Shown: positions 25,337 through 35,001 of the stretch, in pieces
How positions within the stretch are numbered: the first letter of the stretch is position 1
Layout: the number at the start of each line of letters is the position of its first letter
Source of the DNA: Kroppenstedtia guangzhouensis
GTDB taxonomy: Bacteria; Bacillota; Bacilli; Thermoactinomycetales; DSM-45169
Assembly (NCBI RefSeq): GCF_014637345.1
Contig: NZ_BMEX01000005.1
Coordinates: 254,792-318,791, forward strand
Direction of reading: 5' to 3'
Length of the DNA: 64,000 nucleotides
Made by a program: the position numbers and the translations under genes
The notes under the pieces: model-generated
The model's input: the letters and a program-made list of their open reading frames with translations, nothing else
What the model was told of the DNA's origin: nothing
Database searches by the model: none

Positions 25337-27223
25337 TCAACTGCTGGCACGTGACTGCCTTCCCTTCTCCAGATGGATCAGCAAGATGGAAATATCCGAT
25401 GGATTGACTCCGGAGATCCGGGAAGCCTGACCCAAGGACAAGGGGCGAACCTGGTTCAATTTCTCCTTCGCTTCCGCCGAAATTCCCTTCACTTGATCAT
25501 AGTCCACCCATTCCGGGATCCGCTTGTTTTCCATCTTTCTCATTTTTTCCACCTGTTGCAGGGACTTTTTAATATATCCCTCATATTTCAGCTGAATCTC
25601 CACCTGTTCCGCCACCTCGGGAGCCACCGGTTCCGCCGGCGGAGACCATTGGTAAATATGCTCTATTTTTACCTCCGGCCGTTTGATCAACTTAGCCAAC
25701 TCCACAGCCTGGTCCAATTCACTGGATCCCAGTTTTCGGAGTAAGGCCTGCACATCGGGAGTCGGCTTTAGAATTGTTTCCCGAAGGCGATGGATCTCCC
25801 GTTCAATTGCCTCCCGCTTCTTCCGGAACCGACGATATCGCTCTTCAGAGATCAAACCCACTTCATAACCGAGATCCGTCAACCGGAGGTCCGCATTGTC
25901 ATGGCGAAGCAACAGACGATACTCCGCCCGTGAAGTGAGCAGACGGTAGGGTTCATTGGTACCCTTTGTCACCAAGTCGTCAATAAGGACTCCGATATAT
26001 GCCTGGGAGCGATCGAGGATAACCGGTTCTTCCCCCCGGACCTTCCGAACCGCATTGATCCCGGCCATAATTCCCTGGGCTGCTGCTTCTTCATAGCCGG
26101 AAGTTCCATTAATCTGCCCTGCAGTAAAAAGATTTGCCACCTGCTTGGTCTCCAGACTGGGCCACAGTTGGGTGGGAACGATGGCATCATATTCAATGGC
26201 ATATCCTGTTCGCATCATTTCCGCGTTTTCCAAACCGTCGATGGTCCGAAGCAACGGTTGCTGAATTTCCTCCGGCAAACTGGTCGAAAGACCCTGAACA
26301 TACATCTCCAACGTCTCCCGACCTTCGGGTTCCAGAAAAATCTGATGCCGGTTTTTATCGGCGAACCGAACGATCTTGTCCTCGATCGAAGGACAATAAC
26401 GGGGTCCCTGTCCTTCAATCATCCCGGAATACATTGGTGCCCGGTGGAGATTGTCACGGATATACTCATGGGTTTTTTCATTGGTGTAAGTGAGCCAGCA
26501 GGGCAGTTGATCGGTGATATATTCCTTGGTTTCGTATGAAAATGCCCTCGGCTCTTCATCTCCGGGCTGAATCTCCATTTTATCCGTATCCACAGTCAAT
26601 TTGTTGACCCGGGGAGGTGTCCCTGTCTTGAAGCGCACGGTTTCAAAGCCCAACTCATGCAGATGATGGGCCAGATTGACGGAGGGTTGCTGATTATTGG
26701 GTCCGCTCTCGTATGTCAGATCTCCGATGATAACCTTTCCCCGCAGGTATGTACCTGTGGTTAATACTACACTTTTCGCATAATACTTTGCCCCAGTCCG
26801 GGTCAACACACCCCGGCAGACCCCGTCTTCCACCAACAGCCGTTCCACCATATTTTGATGAAGTAGCAAATGCGGTTCGCTCTCCAGTGTCTTTTTCATT
26901 TCCTGTTGGTACAACACTTTATCCGCCTGGGCCCGAAGTGCGTAGACAGCGGGTCCTTTCCCCGTGTTCAGCATCCGCATCTGAATATGGGTCTTGTCAA
27001 TGTTTCGCCCCATCTCCCCGCCCAGTGCGTCCACTTCACGCACCACATGTCCTTTGGCAGGGCCGCCGATGGATGGATTGCAGGGCATGTAGGCGATCGT
27101 ATCCAGACTCAAGGTGATTAGGAGCGTGGAGCACCCCATCCGGGCAGCGGCCAAAGCCGCTTCACATCCGGCATGACCCGCTCCAATCACCACTACGTCA
27201 AATTCATCTCCAGAAGTTGGCAT
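25337..27223 (-). CDS. mnmG: tRNA uridine-5-carboxymethylaminomethyl modification enzyme MnmG
   Basis: MnmG is the FAD- and NADH-dependent partner of MnmE that installs the cmnm5 group on U34 of several tRNAs. The 628-residue product has the FAD loop [12 protein letters not shown] (12-23), the [14 protein letters not shown] motif near 47-60 and the catalytic-Cys region [11 protein letters not shown] near 275. G-Y-E-E-A-A-A-Q-G lies near 370 and the MnmE-binding C-terminal helices follow. Normal length. Thirteen bases separate it from mnmE. Its N-terminus is the apparent source of the segment in the gene at 22952. Confidence 0.96.
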   Translation of the reverse strand: MPTSGDEFDVVVIGAGHAGCEAALAAARMGCSTLLITLSLDTIAYMPCNPSIGGPAKGHVVREVDALGGEMGRNIDKTHIQMRMLNTGKGPAVYALRAQADKVLYQQEMKKTLESEPHLLLHQNMVERLLVEDGVCRGVLTRTGAKYYAKSVVLTTGTYLRGKVIIGDLTYESGPNNQQPSVNLAHHLHELGFETVRFKTGTPPRVNKLTVDTDKMEIQPGDEEPRAFSYETKEYITDQLPCWLTYTNEKTHEYIRDNLHRAPMYSGMIEGQGPRYCPSIEDKIVRFADKNRHQIFLEPEGRETLEMYVQGLSTSLPEEIQQPLLRTIDGLENAEMMRTGYAIEYDAIVPTQLWPSLETKQVANLFTAGQINGTSGYEEAAAQGIMAGINAVRKVRGEEPVILDRSQAYIGVLIDDLVTKGTNEPYRLLTSRAEYRLLLRHDNADLRLTDLGYEVGLISEERYRRFRKKREAIEREIHRLRETILKPTPDVQALLRKLGSSELDQAVELAKLIKRPEVKIEHIYQWSPPAEPVAPEVAEQVEIQLKYEGYIKKSLQQVEKMRKMENKRIPEWVDYDQVKGISAEAKEKLNQVRPLSLGQASRISGVNPSDISILLIHLEKGRQSRASS

Positions 27224-27236
27224 GGCTATCCCCCTT

Positions 27237-28613
27237 TTATTTACCCAAACAGAACTGGGAAAAGATCTGATCGATCAAATCCTCGGCCACAGCATCCCCG
27301 ATAATCTCACCAAGGGATTGCCAAGCGTTCTTCAGATCGATTTCCACCATATCCAACGGAACCCCCGCCTCAATTCCCTCAATAGCATCCCGGATCTGCT
27401 TTCGGGCTTGTTTTAGCAAACTGATATGGCGGGCATTGCTGACATAGGTGGCATCAGCAGCAGCAGCCTTTCCACCCATGAAGAGATCCACGATCGCCTC
27501 TTCCAATTGATCAATCCCCTGTTCACGGATCATCGAAGTGGTGATTAAAGGCGATTCCCCGATCAGATTGCGCACCTCCTGCAGGTCAAGGCGCTGTGGC
27601 AGGTCCATCTTGTTCACGACCACAATCGCGGTCTGATTCCGGACCATTTTCAACAGTTTCTTGTCATCCTCCGAAAGTGGATCCCCATAATTCAAAAGCA
27701 GAAGGATCAGATCTGCCCCTTCCAGTGCTTGATGGGAGCGTTCCACACCGATCCGTTCCACCACATCCTCCGTTTCCCGAATCCCCGCCGTATCCACCAG
27801 ACGAAGGGGAATCCCCCTCACATTGACATATTCTTCGATCACATCCCGGGTCGTTCCGGGGATATCCGTGACAATCGCCTTATTTTCCCGGGCCAGGGCA
27901 TTTAAGAGGGATGATTTCCCCACATTGGGTCGGCCGACAATCACCGTCCCAATCCCTTCCCGGTAGATTTTTCCCTGGCGGGCGGTCTGAAGAAGATGGG
28001 TGATTCTCTCTTCGACTCTCCGGGATTTTTTCAGCATGATCTCACCTGTCAACTGTTCCGCATCATACTCCGGATAATCCACATTGACAGCCAGATGAGC
28101 CAAGGTCTCAAGAATCTCTCCCCGCAACTCCTGAATCAGGCGGGACAATCTCCCCTCCGCCTGTTGCATCGCCACCCGGGCTGCACGATCCGTCTTGGAT
28201 CGGATCAGGTCGATGACAGCCTCCGCTTGGGAGAGATCAATCCGTCCGTTCACAAAAGCCCGTTTAGTGAACTCTCCAGGTTCCGCCAGCCGTGCTCCGG
28301 CCGACAAGACTTCCTCCAACACAGCCTGAACCGGCACCATTCCTCCGTGACAACTGATCTCCACCACATCTTCCCTGGTAAAAGTGCGAGGAGATCGCAT
28401 CACCGTCACCAGCACTTCGTCGATGGGATTTCCTTGCTCCGAGTCCACGATGGTCCCGTAATGGACGGTATGACTTTCCACTTCGTTCAATGATTTTTTC
28501 CCCTTGTATATGCGATCGGCCACTCGGATGGCTTCCGGACCGCTCACCCGGATGACCGCGATTCCCGCTTCACCCACGGGAGTCGAGATGGCCGCAATCG
28601 TATCGGTTTCCAT
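27237..28613 (-). CDS. mnmE: tRNA modification GTPase MnmE
   Basis: MnmE works with MnmG on the wobble uridine and binds a folate one-carbon donor. The 458-residue product has the N-terminal tetrahydrofolate-binding domain ([18 protein letters not shown]). The inserted G domain carries G-R-P-N-V-G-K-S-S (about 227-235), [14 protein letters not shown] and N-K-M-D. The C-terminal C-L-G-K signature holds the catalytic Cys. First gene of the mnmE-mnmG-rsmG operon, separated from jag by a terminator. Confidence 0.96.
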   Translation of the reverse strand: METDTIAAISTPVGEAGIAVIRVSGPEAIRVADRIYKGKKSLNEVESHTVHYGTIVDSEQGNPIDEVLVTVMRSPRTFTREDVVEISCHGGMVPVQAVLEEVLSAGARLAEPGEFTKRAFVNGRIDLSQAEAVIDLIRSKTDRAARVAMQQAEGRLSRLIQELRGEILETLAHLAVNVDYPEYDAEQLTGEIMLKKSRRVEERITHLLQTARQGKIYREGIGTVIVGRPNVGKSSLLNALARENKAIVTDIPGTTRDVIEEYVNVRGIPLRLVDTAGIRETEDVVERIGVERSHQALEGADLILLLLNYGDPLSEDDKKLLKMVRNQTAIVVVNKMDLPQRLDLQEVRNLIGESPLITTSMIREQGIDQLEEAIVDLFMGGKAAAADATYVSNARHISLLKQARKQIRDAIEGIEAGVPLDMVEIDLKNAWQSLGEIIGDAVAEDLIDQIFSQFCLGK

Positions 28614-28704
28614 CCCGCTTCACCCCTCGAATATTCCTTCACATATGATCCGATCTTTAATCATAGCATACGGTAAATGGAAAACAAACAACCCCCGGGC
28701 AAAG

Positions 28705-28730
28705 CAAAAAAACTCCCCGGAATGGAGAGT
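28705..28730 (-). terminator. Terminator of the rnpA-yidD-yidC-jag operon
   Basis: On the minus strand ACTCTCC, a five-base loop and GGGGAGT run into TTTTTTT, 40 bases after the jag stop. Confidence 0.8.
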
Positions 28731-28770
28731 CCATAACAATCAGCCGAATCAGCCGTAACGGAAATAAATA

Positions 28771-29403
28771 TCAACGGTCGGTTTTGGGAGCCACCACCAC
28801 ATGACGACGGGGAGCCTCCCCCTCACTGTAAGTTACCACGCCGGTGTGCTTCTCTTGAATTCGGGTATGGATCACTTTTCGTTCCATCGGATTCATGGGC
28901 TCCAGGGAAACGGATCGCCGGGTTGCCATCACCTTTTCGGCGACTCGGTCCGCCAAGCCCATCAAGGTTTGTCGCCGCCGTTCCCGATACCCTTGTGCAT
29001 CCAGCACGATCCGGGTGTAGGGCCCGGCATTCCGGTTGGCGGCCACATTGACCAAATATTGCAGGGCATCCAAGGTTTGGCCCCGTCGACCGATCAGCAT
29101 CCCCAAATCTTCTCCGTCAAAGAGAATCCAAGTTTGGTCCGTCTCCTCTTTGACTTCCATACTCACCGATTTCAGTCCCATCCGATCCAGGACATCGCGC
29201 AGAAACGAGAGCCCTTTGTCCAAGGGAGTGGGGATCAGTTCCACCTCCACCTTAGCCTCCCGGTTGCCGATCAAACCCAAAAATCCCCGACTCGCCTCTT
29301 CCAACACAGAGATCTTCACTTGATCCCGGGTGGCACCCAATTGTTTGAGGGCCTCCCTCACTGCGGCTTCCACCGTTTTTCCCGTTACGGTCAGTCTTTT
29401 CAA
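28771..29403 (-). CDS. jag: RNA-binding protein Jag/KhpB
   Basis: Jag (KhpB, EloR) is an RNA-binding protein linked to cell elongation, always beside yidC in Bacillota. The 210-residue product has the Jag_N domain (1-50), a KH domain with L-G-M-L-I-G-R-R-G-Q-T-L-D-A-L-Q-Y (about 100-116), and an R3H domain near the end with M-N-P-M-E-R-K-V-I-H. The start codon is TTG at 29403 after GGGAGGG. Only 18 bases separate it from yidC, so they are co-transcribed. Confidence 0.94.
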   Translation of the reverse strand: MKRLTVTGKTVEAAVREALKQLGATRDQVKISVLEEASRGFLGLIGNREAKVEVELIPTPLDKGLSFLRDVLDRMGLKSVSMEVKEETDQTWILFDGEDLGMLIGRRGQTLDALQYLVNVAANRNAGPYTRIVLDAQGYRERRRQTLMGLADRVAEKVMATRRSVSLEPMNPMERKVIHTRIQEKHTGVVTYSEGEAPRRHVVVAPKTDR

Positions 29404-29421
29404 CGGGCTGCACCCTCCCGC

Positions 29422-30159
29422 TCAGCTTTTGTTAACTTTGTATTTATCCCCCAGAAAGTAATACTGAACCATCGTGAACAAGTTGCTGTAGATCCAGTAC
29501 AGGGGCAGAGCTGCCGGAAATTGGAAAGCCAATACAAAGATCATGACCGGCATGATAAACAGAAAGGCTCTCTGCTGAGGATTGTCACTCATCCCCATGA
29601 CCACAGACTGCAAATAAGTGGTCAGAGCAGCCAATAAGGGCAAGATATAGTATGGATCGTGTTCTCCCAACTGCATCCACAGAAAGCTTGACTTGGCAAT
29701 GGTCGGATCCCGCATGATCGCTTGATAAAAAGCGATCAGGATCGGTAGCTGAATCAACATCGGAAGACATCCGGCCATGGGATTCACATTATGCTTCTGG
29801 AAGAGCTTCATCGTCTCTTCCTGCAATTTCTGTTGATTATTTTTGTACTTTTCCTGAATCTTCTTCATCTCCGGTTGCAACACCTGCATCGCTCGGGAAC
29901 TTTTCATCTGTTTCAGAGTGAGCGGAAGCACCACTAACCGGATCAGAATCGTCGCCGCCAAAATGGCCAAGCCCCAGCTCCCCAGGATATCATTGAAGAA
30001 ATCCAACAATTGTTGCAAGGGATAGACAAAATAGGTTTCCCAAAAACCCGCGTTTTTCGGGTCGATGGGCTTCATCTGGTCTGGGTCGGGACTGCAACCG
30101 CCCATGAGAAAAACCGCTGCGACCAGGGTTAGAATGAACATCAGGCGTCCTCTGCGCAA
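29422..30159 (-). CDS. yidC: Membrane protein insertase YidC (SpoIIIJ type)
   Basis: YidC inserts membrane proteins with or without SecYEG; the SpoIIIJ form is also needed for sigma-G activity in the forespore. The 245-residue product is a lipoprotein (R-R-G-R n-region, hydrophobic stretch, lipobox F-L-M-G-G-C). Five membrane segments follow, with the conserved R in I-L-I-R-L-V-V-L-P-L-T and the cytoplasmic hairpin. TTG 30159 is preferred because GAAGGAGGAG lies just before it; a TTG at 30177 contains that ribosome site. Whether the genome has a second YidC cannot be seen. Confidence 0.93.
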   Translation of the reverse strand: MRRGRLMFILTLVAAVFLMGGCSPDPDQMKPIDPKNAGFWETYFVYPLQQLLDFFNDILGSWGLAILAATILIRLVVLPLTLKQMKSSRAMQVLQPEMKKIQEKYKNNQQKLQEETMKLFQKHNVNPMAGCLPMLIQLPILIAFYQAIMRDPTIAKSSFLWMQLGEHDPYYILPLLAALTTYLQSVVMGMSDNPQQRAFLFIMPVMIFVLAFQFPAALPLYWIYSNLFTMVQYYFLGDKYKVNKS

Positions 30160-30222
30160 GAAAGACTCCTCCTTCAAAATCGGCCGGTGAAAAATTGATC
30201 CAACAGATTTAAACTGGATCGT

Positions 30223-30432
30223 TCAGGGCACCGGGTCAAATCCCCCCGGATGAAAAGGGTGGCATTTGGCAATTCGTTTGACGGTGAGCCACCCACCCCG
30301 AAGAACGCCGTATCGCGAGACGGCAATATAGCCGTAATGGGAGCAAGTGGGAGCGAAACGGCAGGTGGGAGGGGTCAGGGGGGAAATAAAACGCTGATAA
30401 AATCGGATCAGAAAAAGAGCTGCAGGTTTCAT
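30223..30432 (-). CDS. yidD: Membrane protein insertion efficiency factor YidD
   Basis: A 69-residue protein with the YidD signature [21 protein letters not shown] and [18 protein letters not shown]. It has three conserved cysteines and an amphipathic N-terminal helix at the membrane. It assists YidC-dependent insertion. The start overlaps the rnpA end by four bases, so the two are coupled. Confidence 0.93.
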   Translation of the reverse strand: MKPAALFLIRFYQRFISPLTPPTCRFAPTCSHYGYIAVSRYGVLRGGWLTVKRIAKCHPFHPGGFDPVP

Positions 30433-30812
30433 ACAGACCCTCCTGGATTACGGGGTTGGGATGATCCTGATTCTTTCACAAAGAGCCCGGCCTTGTTCAT
30501 CAGGTGGCCCAGACTGGTCTTCATCCGGTGAAAATCCATATCCGCGGCGGGCTTGCGAGCGATCAAAACCAGGTCGGTCTCAGGAGGGAGGGAGTCCACC
30601 CATTGCCTTGTGATCTCTTTCACCAATCGTTTAATCCGATTGCGAGTCACTGCATTTCCCACCTTCCGGCTCACAGAGATCCCGATGCGAACCGGTCCCT
30701 CCTCTTTACGAACAGACCAATACACCACAAATTGACGGTTGGCCACCGATGTGCCCTTTCGAAAAGTTCGCCGGAAATCAACACGGTGTCTCAGGCGATA
30801 TTTTTTCTGCAA
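30429..30812 (-). CDS. rnpA: Ribonuclease P protein component RnpA
   Basis: RnpA is the basic protein subunit of RNase P, which matures tRNA 5' ends with the catalytic RNA. It has [24 protein letters not shown] and the signature [13 protein letters not shown] 30812 gives 127 residues, near the family norm, with GGAAGG about 11 bases upstream. ATG 30851 would add 13 atypical residues and lacks an RBS, but cannot be excluded. Unusually, rpmH upstream is cut off by a terminator and a repeat fossil, so rnpA needs its own promoter. Confidence 0.9.
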   Translation of the reverse strand: MQKKYRLRHRVDFRRTFRKGTSVANRQFVVYWSVRKEEGPVRIGISVSRKVGNAVTRNRIKRLVKEITRQWVDSLPPETDLVLIARKPAADMDFHRMKTSLGHLMNKAGLFVKESGSSQPRNPGGSV

Positions 30813-30987
30813 GAAAAACGCATCCTTCCATTTCCGAAACGATGGATCCATACCAGTCAGGGCTGTTGATTCATTGGTGTTGAAACAAAACCGACCTTTT
30901 TCCCTTCACCCGCCCAATCGTAAATATTACTTGTTGGAGGAGATGGATGTGCCGGCTACGATCTCTTGCAAAAAAGTATCTGAAGAT

Positions 30988-31107
30988 CGAAGATCGGGAA
31001 CAAAAGCGACCCGGGCGAGACTTGTCTCCTCTGAGTGCATAGGTGAATCAAAGCCCCATGATCCCGATCCTGTTTTCTACATAAAATATGGCTGATCAAC
31101 ATGCCTG
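30988..31107 (-). repeat. Copy C, degraded TIR-type repeat between rnpA and rpmH
   Basis: ATAAAATATGGCTGATCAAC (31081-31100), read on the minus strand, matches the terminal repeat of copies A and B. The stretch around 31013-31040 (GGGCGAGACTTGT...GTGCAT) matches copy A at 6566-6592 in the same order. Most of the core is lost. It fills the 330-base gap between rnpA and rpmH, where no gene is seen. Confidence 0.5.
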
Positions 31108-31156
31108 CATACTAGTATGTATCGGATCCGGACGGAAATAAACCCATATCTGATAG

Positions 31157-31186
31157 GAAAAAAGGCCACTTTTAGGGAGTGGCCTT
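31157..31186 (-). terminator. Terminator at the end of rpmH
   Basis: On the minus strand AGGCCACT, a seven-base loop and AGTGGCCT are followed by TTTTTT. The stem begins at the rpmH stop codon. Confidence 0.85.
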
Positions 31187-31319
31187 ATGCGGACAAAATC
31201 TTTCTGCCTTTTCGACGGCGATTTTTCAACACCCTGCGTCCGTTTTTGGTGCTCATACGTTGCCGAAAGCCGTGTACATTTTTACGGCGCCGGTTGCTTG
31301 GTTGAAATGTGCGCTTCAT
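31185..31319 (-). CDS. rpmH: 50S ribosomal protein L34
   Basis: This 44-residue, very basic ribosomal protein reads [22 protein letters not shown], the family signature, and ends K-I-L-S-A. ATG 31319; the ribosome site is GGAGTG at four bases. It lies left of oriC as in nearly all bacteria and has its own strong promoter. The frame is too short to appear in simple gene lists, but the match is unambiguous. Confidence 0.96.
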   Translation of the reverse strand: MKRTFQPSNRRRKNVHGFRQRMSTKNGRRVLKNRRRKGRKILSA

Positions 31320-31483
31320 ATGTTCACTCCGGTCTCTTCACAGGCAAAAACACCGAATCAATGCTCGTTTTCAGCCGAAGGGTCAACCAAACCCGTCCAA
31401 TCATTGCCTTGAAACCGGATCCTCCTCCTTTCCACCGAAAGGTTCCCCGAAAGAGAGACATCATCGGGATGACAGTCTTAATC

Positions 31484-31514
31484 ATTATAGCTGTGGAACC
31501 GAAAATATGTCAAG
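31484..31514 (-). promoter_or_regulatory. rpmH promoter
   Basis: On the minus strand a perfect TTGACA (31514-31509), an 18-base spacer and a perfect TATAAT (31489-31484) lie about 165 bases before rpmH. Confidence 0.88.
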
Positions 31515-31537
31515 AAAGGGAGGGGAATCCCCTCTGC

Positions 31538-31872
31538 TGTGGATAACTGATTTTATCAGCAGGGTTGTCCACTGGTTATCCACCGGTTATCCACCGGTTA
31601 TCCACAGAATACACACCTGTGGATAAAAAATTGTCCACAGCCTGTGAATTGTGTGGAAAGAAACTGGATTTCGTTGTGGAGTCTGGATAGATTTGATATG
31701 ATGTTCATGTTTCCGTCTGTGGATAAGTATGTCGGACCCAAAAGTTTTCCACAGCCTGTGGATAACTTTGTGGAAATTTACAGAGCCTTGTGGATACCTT
31801 TTTTCCACAGCCTGTGGAAACTGTGGAAAGATGGGGACTCTCCCCTCAAACAAGGAATCCTCTTGTGGATAA
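31538..31872. other. oriC: oriC, upstream DnaA-box cluster (incA/B-like)
   Basis: Six exact TTATCCACA boxes lie here: 31598-31606 on plus, and 31538, 31618, 31718, 31758 and 31864 (9 bases each) on minus. Near matches occur at 31576, 31587 and 31790. Many TTTTCCACAG/CTGTGGAA half-related words surround them. The cluster lies between rpmH and dnaA, the first half of a bipartite Bacillus-type origin. Confidence 0.93.
31674..31702 (+). promoter_or_regulatory. Candidate dnaA promoter
   Basis: TTGTGG (31674-31679), 17 bases and TATGAT (31697-31702) lie inside the DnaA-box cluster, with boxes on both sides. This layout allows DnaA to repress its own gene. Confidence 0.6.
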
Positions 31873-31918
31873 TCTTGTGGAAAAGAAAAAAGAGAATCCG
31901 GATGAAAGGGGGAAGCCT

Positions 31919-33271
31919 GTGGATACACATATTCAGGAACTGTGGGCACAAGCGCTGGAACATATTCAAGGAAAACTTTCCAAACCGAGCTTTGAAACCT
32001 GGCTTCAGGCTACGGAAGCAGTCGATTTCCGCGATGACACCTTGGTGGTGTCGGCACCCAACGAGTTTGCCCGGGATTGGCTGGAATCCCGTTATGCCAA
32101 TCTGGTCCGCGACACTCTGCAGGAAGTGACCGGTTCAGTGATCGGGATCCAATTTATCACCCATTCCTCCATACGATCGGAAGGGGAGGAAGAAGCCGCA
32201 ACAAGTGCTGAAAAAATCCTCTTTCAGGACGAGCCTCCCAAGACGATGCTCAATTCCCGCTATACTTTTGACACTTTTGTCATCGGATCGGGAAACCGGT
32301 TTGCCCATGCAGCTTCTCTGGCAGTGGCGGAAGCACCGGCCAAGTCCTACAACCCGTTGTTCATCTATGGAGGCGTCGGTCTCGGGAAAACCCACTTGAT
32401 GCACGCCATCGGCAATTACGTCCAATCCCATTCGACCCACACCCGGGTCGTTTATCTTTCCTCCGAAACATTCACCAATGAATTCATCAACTCGATCCGG
32501 GACAACCAAGTCGATGATTTTCGCAACCGATACAGGAATGTGGATATTCTCTTGATCGACGATATTCAGTTTCTGGCAGGAAAAGAACAGACCCAGGAAG
32601 AATTTTTCCACACCTTTAACGCCCTTCACGGGGAAAGTAAACAGATTGTCATATCCAGCGACCGTCCGCCCAAAGCGATCCCCACCTTGGAGGATCGGCT
32701 CCGATCCCGCTTTGAATGGGGATTGATCACAGACATCCAGCCCCCGGATCTGGAGACACGAATCGCCATTCTGCGAAAAAAAGCGATCGCCGATAATCTG
32801 GAAATTAACAACAGCGAAGTGATGGCTTTTATCGCGGATCGGGTCGAAACCAACATCCGTGAATTGGAAGGAGCATTGATCCGGGTGGTCGCCTATTCTG
32901 CCTTGACCAATCAACCGATCACCGTCAAACTGGCTGCGGAGGCCTTGAAAGACATCATCTCCGATTCCAAACCCCGCATCATCGGGATTCAAGATATCCA
33001 ACAAGAAGTTTGTTCCTATTATCGACTCAGCATAGAAGATCTGAAAGGCAAAAAACGAACCAAAAATGTGGCCCTTCCCCGTCAGATCGCTATGTATCTC
33101 TGCCGTGAACTGACAGATTCCTCCCTACCCAAAATCGGGGAAGAGTTTGGCGGACGGGACCACACCACGGTGATCCACGCCCATGAAAAAATCACCCGAA
33201 CCCTGTCGATGGATCTCAGCCTTCAACAGGCAGTGGAAGATTTGCAAAAGCGCCTCATGAAGGAGTCCTGA
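31919..33271 (+). CDS. dnaA: Chromosomal replication initiator DnaA
   Basis: DnaA binds the origin boxes and opens the duplex. From GTG 31919 (RBS GGGGGAAG) the product is 450 residues. It has domain I (L-W-A-Q-A-L then [11 protein letters not shown]), a short linker, AAA+ domain III with G-G-V-G-L-G-K-T-H (about 151-159) and L-L-I-D-D-I-Q-F. Domain IV ends in the box-reading motif [16 protein letters not shown] longer frame to 31790 has no family match and runs through DnaA boxes. Flanked on both sides by origin sequence. Confidence 0.97.
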   Translation: MDTHIQELWAQALEHIQGKLSKPSFETWLQATEAVDFRDDTLVVSAPNEFARDWLESRYANLVRDTLQEVTGSVIGIQFITHSSIRSEGEEEAATSAEKILFQDEPPKTMLNSRYTFDTFVIGSGNRFAHAASLAVAEAPAKSYNPLFIYGGVGLGKTHLMHAIGNYVQSHSTHTRVVYLSSETFTNEFINSIRDNQVDDFRNRYRNVDILLIDDIQFLAGKEQTQEEFFHTFNALHGESKQIVISSDRPPKAIPTLEDRLRSRFEWGLITDIQPPDLETRIAILRKKAIADNLEINNSEVMAFIADRVETNIRELEGALIRVVAYSALTNQPITVKLAAEALKDIISDSKPRIIGIQDIQQEVCSYYRLSIEDLKGKKRTKNVALPRQIAMYLCRELTDSSLPKIGEEFGGRDHTTVIHAHEKITRTLSMDLSLQQAVEDLQKRLMKES

Positions 33272-33312
33272 ACATCTTCCCTGAAAAGTTGAAACGCCTC
33301 CCCTGTGGAAAC

Positions 33313-33458
33313 TGTGGATAAAATGAACCTACTTATACACAACATATCCACAGCTTAAATCCCTTGTCCCACAAGGGTTGAAGGCACTTTTCCACACTAT
33401 CCACAGCCCCTATTACTATGACTATGATCTTTAAATTAATATATATATGTTATTCACA
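33313..33458. other. oriC: oriC, downstream cluster with AT-rich unwinding element
   Basis: In the dnaA-dnaN gap an exact box lies at 33313-33321, with near matches at 33333 (TTATACACA), 33344 (ATATCCACA), 33397 (CTATCCACA) and 33450 (TTATTCACA). An AT tract at 33421-33452 (TTTAAATTAATATATATATG) is the likely unwinding site. Together with 31538-31872 it makes a bipartite origin looped around dnaA. Confidence 0.9.
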
Positions 33459-33613
33459 AGCGATTATGACACCCCACCACTTTTCCTATTTTTCCTCCAA
33501 AGGCTTTCAAGGATGGGAAAAGCATGATTGAATGATACAGTGGGGTTCTTTCTCTTGGATAAACAAAAAACAGATCCACCCTCTGTGGAAAAGATGAGGA
33601 GGAAAAAAACCCG

Positions 33614-34750
33614 ATGAAATTCAGGATCTGCCGTACCGCTTTGACGGAAGCCGTATCCCAGGTGTCCAAGGCTGTATCCACCAAAACCACCGTTCCGATT
33701 TTGACCGGGATCCATGCCACTGTCGACGAAGAAGGGTTGTGGCTGACCGGGAGCAATTCGGATTTGACCATCCAGGTTTGTATTCCCCTTCGCCGGGATG
33801 ATAAAGAACTGGTCAATGTGGAAACAATGGGTAGTGTTGTTCTGCCTGGGCGGATCTTTTCAGATATCGTCCGTAAATTACCCGGGGACCAAGTGGAATG
33901 GGATGTGGATGAACGTTGGAAAACCACCCTTCATTCCGACCAGGCTCACTTTGAGCTGAAGGGATTGGATCCTGAGGAATACCCTCGGGTTCCCCGATTT
34001 AATGAAGATCAGATGTTCAGTTTGCCGGCAGAGCTTTTGAAATCGATGATTCGCCAGACTGGCTTTGCGGTTTCCACCTCAGAAGCCCGGGGAGTTCTAA
34101 CCGGTGTCTTGTGGCGATTGGAGTCAGGTCGGCTCACTTTTGTCGCCACGGACAGCATTCGTCTGTCCCGACGGGAAGCGGAGGTGGAGGTTCCGGAGGA
34201 ATTCACCTTGGAAAATGTGGTGATTCCCGGAAAAAGCTTGTCTGAATTGGGGAAGATCCTCGCGGATCAAACGGGATGGGTGGATGTGATTCTTGCGGAT
34301 AACCAAATTATGATTCGGTCAGACCACCTTCTCTTTTTCTCCCGCCTTCTGGATGGAACTTATCCCGATACCAACCGGGTGATTCCCAAAGGAGGAAAGA
34401 CGGAAATTCGGGTCTCCACCAAGGAAATCCTGCAGTCCGTGGATCGTGCCGCATTGATCAGCCGGGACGGTCGCGATAATGTGATAAAATGGACAGTGAA
34501 GAAAGAAGGAGTGGTTCAGGTCCAGTCCGCAGCCCAGGATGTGGGCAGTGTGTTGGAGGAAGTGGGTGCCCGGGTGGACGGGGAAGAGATCAGTCTCTCC
34601 TTTAACGCTCAATACATGATGGATGCCCTGCGCGCCGTGGATTCCGATGAAATCCGGATTCTCTTGACCGGGACAATGACGCCGTTTTTGATCCAGCCGG
34701 CCGACCGGGAAGATGCCTTGCACCTGATTGTGCCGATCCGGACGCGCTGA
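33614..34750 (+). CDS. dnaN: DNA polymerase III beta clamp
   Basis: The sliding clamp encircles DNA and tethers polymerases and repair proteins. The 378-residue product has three repeated clamp domains. It starts M-K-F-R-I-C-R-T-A-L-T-E-A-V, with V-S-K-A-V-S-T-K-T-T-V-P-I-L-T-G-I, and its C-terminus (H-L-I-V-P-I-R-T-R) is the family end. Length equals the B. subtilis clamp. GAGGAGG lies upstream of ATG 33614. Confidence 0.96.
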   Translation: MKFRICRTALTEAVSQVSKAVSTKTTVPILTGIHATVDEEGLWLTGSNSDLTIQVCIPLRRDDKELVNVETMGSVVLPGRIFSDIVRKLPGDQVEWDVDERWKTTLHSDQAHFELKGLDPEEYPRVPRFNEDQMFSLPAELLKSMIRQTGFAVSTSEARGVLTGVLWRLESGRLTFVATDSIRLSRREAEVEVPEEFTLENVVIPGKSLSELGKILADQTGWVDVILADNQIMIRSDHLLFFSRLLDGTYPDTNRVIPKGGKTEIRVSTKEILQSVDRAALISRDGRDNVIKWTVKKEGVVQVQSAAQDVGSVLEEVGARVDGEEISLSFNAQYMMDALRAVDSDEIRILLTGTMTPFLIQPADREDALHLIVPIRTR

Positions 34751-34769
34751 GGTTTAAGAGGTGAGTCCG

Positions 34770-34988
34770 ATGAAACAGGTGACCATTCAAACCGATAGCA
34801 TTACACTGGGTCAACTCCTTAAAAAGTTGGATATTTTGGCCACAGGCGGACAGGCGAAACACTTTCTCTCCGAAAACCGGGTGCTGGTGAATGGGGAGCT
34901 GGAGGTACGGCGGGGGAGAAAGCTGTATCCACAGGATCAGGTCGTGATCGAAGGCTACGGCAACATCAGTCTGGTTGCCAGGGATTGA
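34770..34988 (+). CDS. yaaA: S4-domain protein YaaA
   Basis: A 72-residue S4-like RNA-binding protein, always between dnaN and recF in Bacillota and linked to ribosome or biofilm functions. It shows I-T-L-G-Q-L-L-K-K-L and G-Q-A-K-H-F-L-S-E-N-R-V-L-V-N-G-E. ATG 34770 follows AAGAGGTG; a GTG at 34761 lies inside that site. Thirteen bases separate it from recF. Confidence 0.92.
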   Translation: MKQVTIQTDSITLGQLLKKLDILATGGQAKHFLSENRVLVNGELEVRRGRKLYPQDQVVIEGYGNISLVARD

Positions 34989-35001
34989 GAGGGGAGCGGC
35001 T

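Noticed and set aside
31790-31918. N-terminal extension of DnaA
   Set aside because: The 43 extra residues overlap DnaA boxes and have no match to DnaA domain I; GTG 31919 has the RBS and correct length.
33360-33377. CCCTTGTCCCACAAGGG as a dnaA terminator
   Set aside because: Short stem, no T-run, and it lies among DnaA boxes; dnaA-dnaN are normally co-transcribed.
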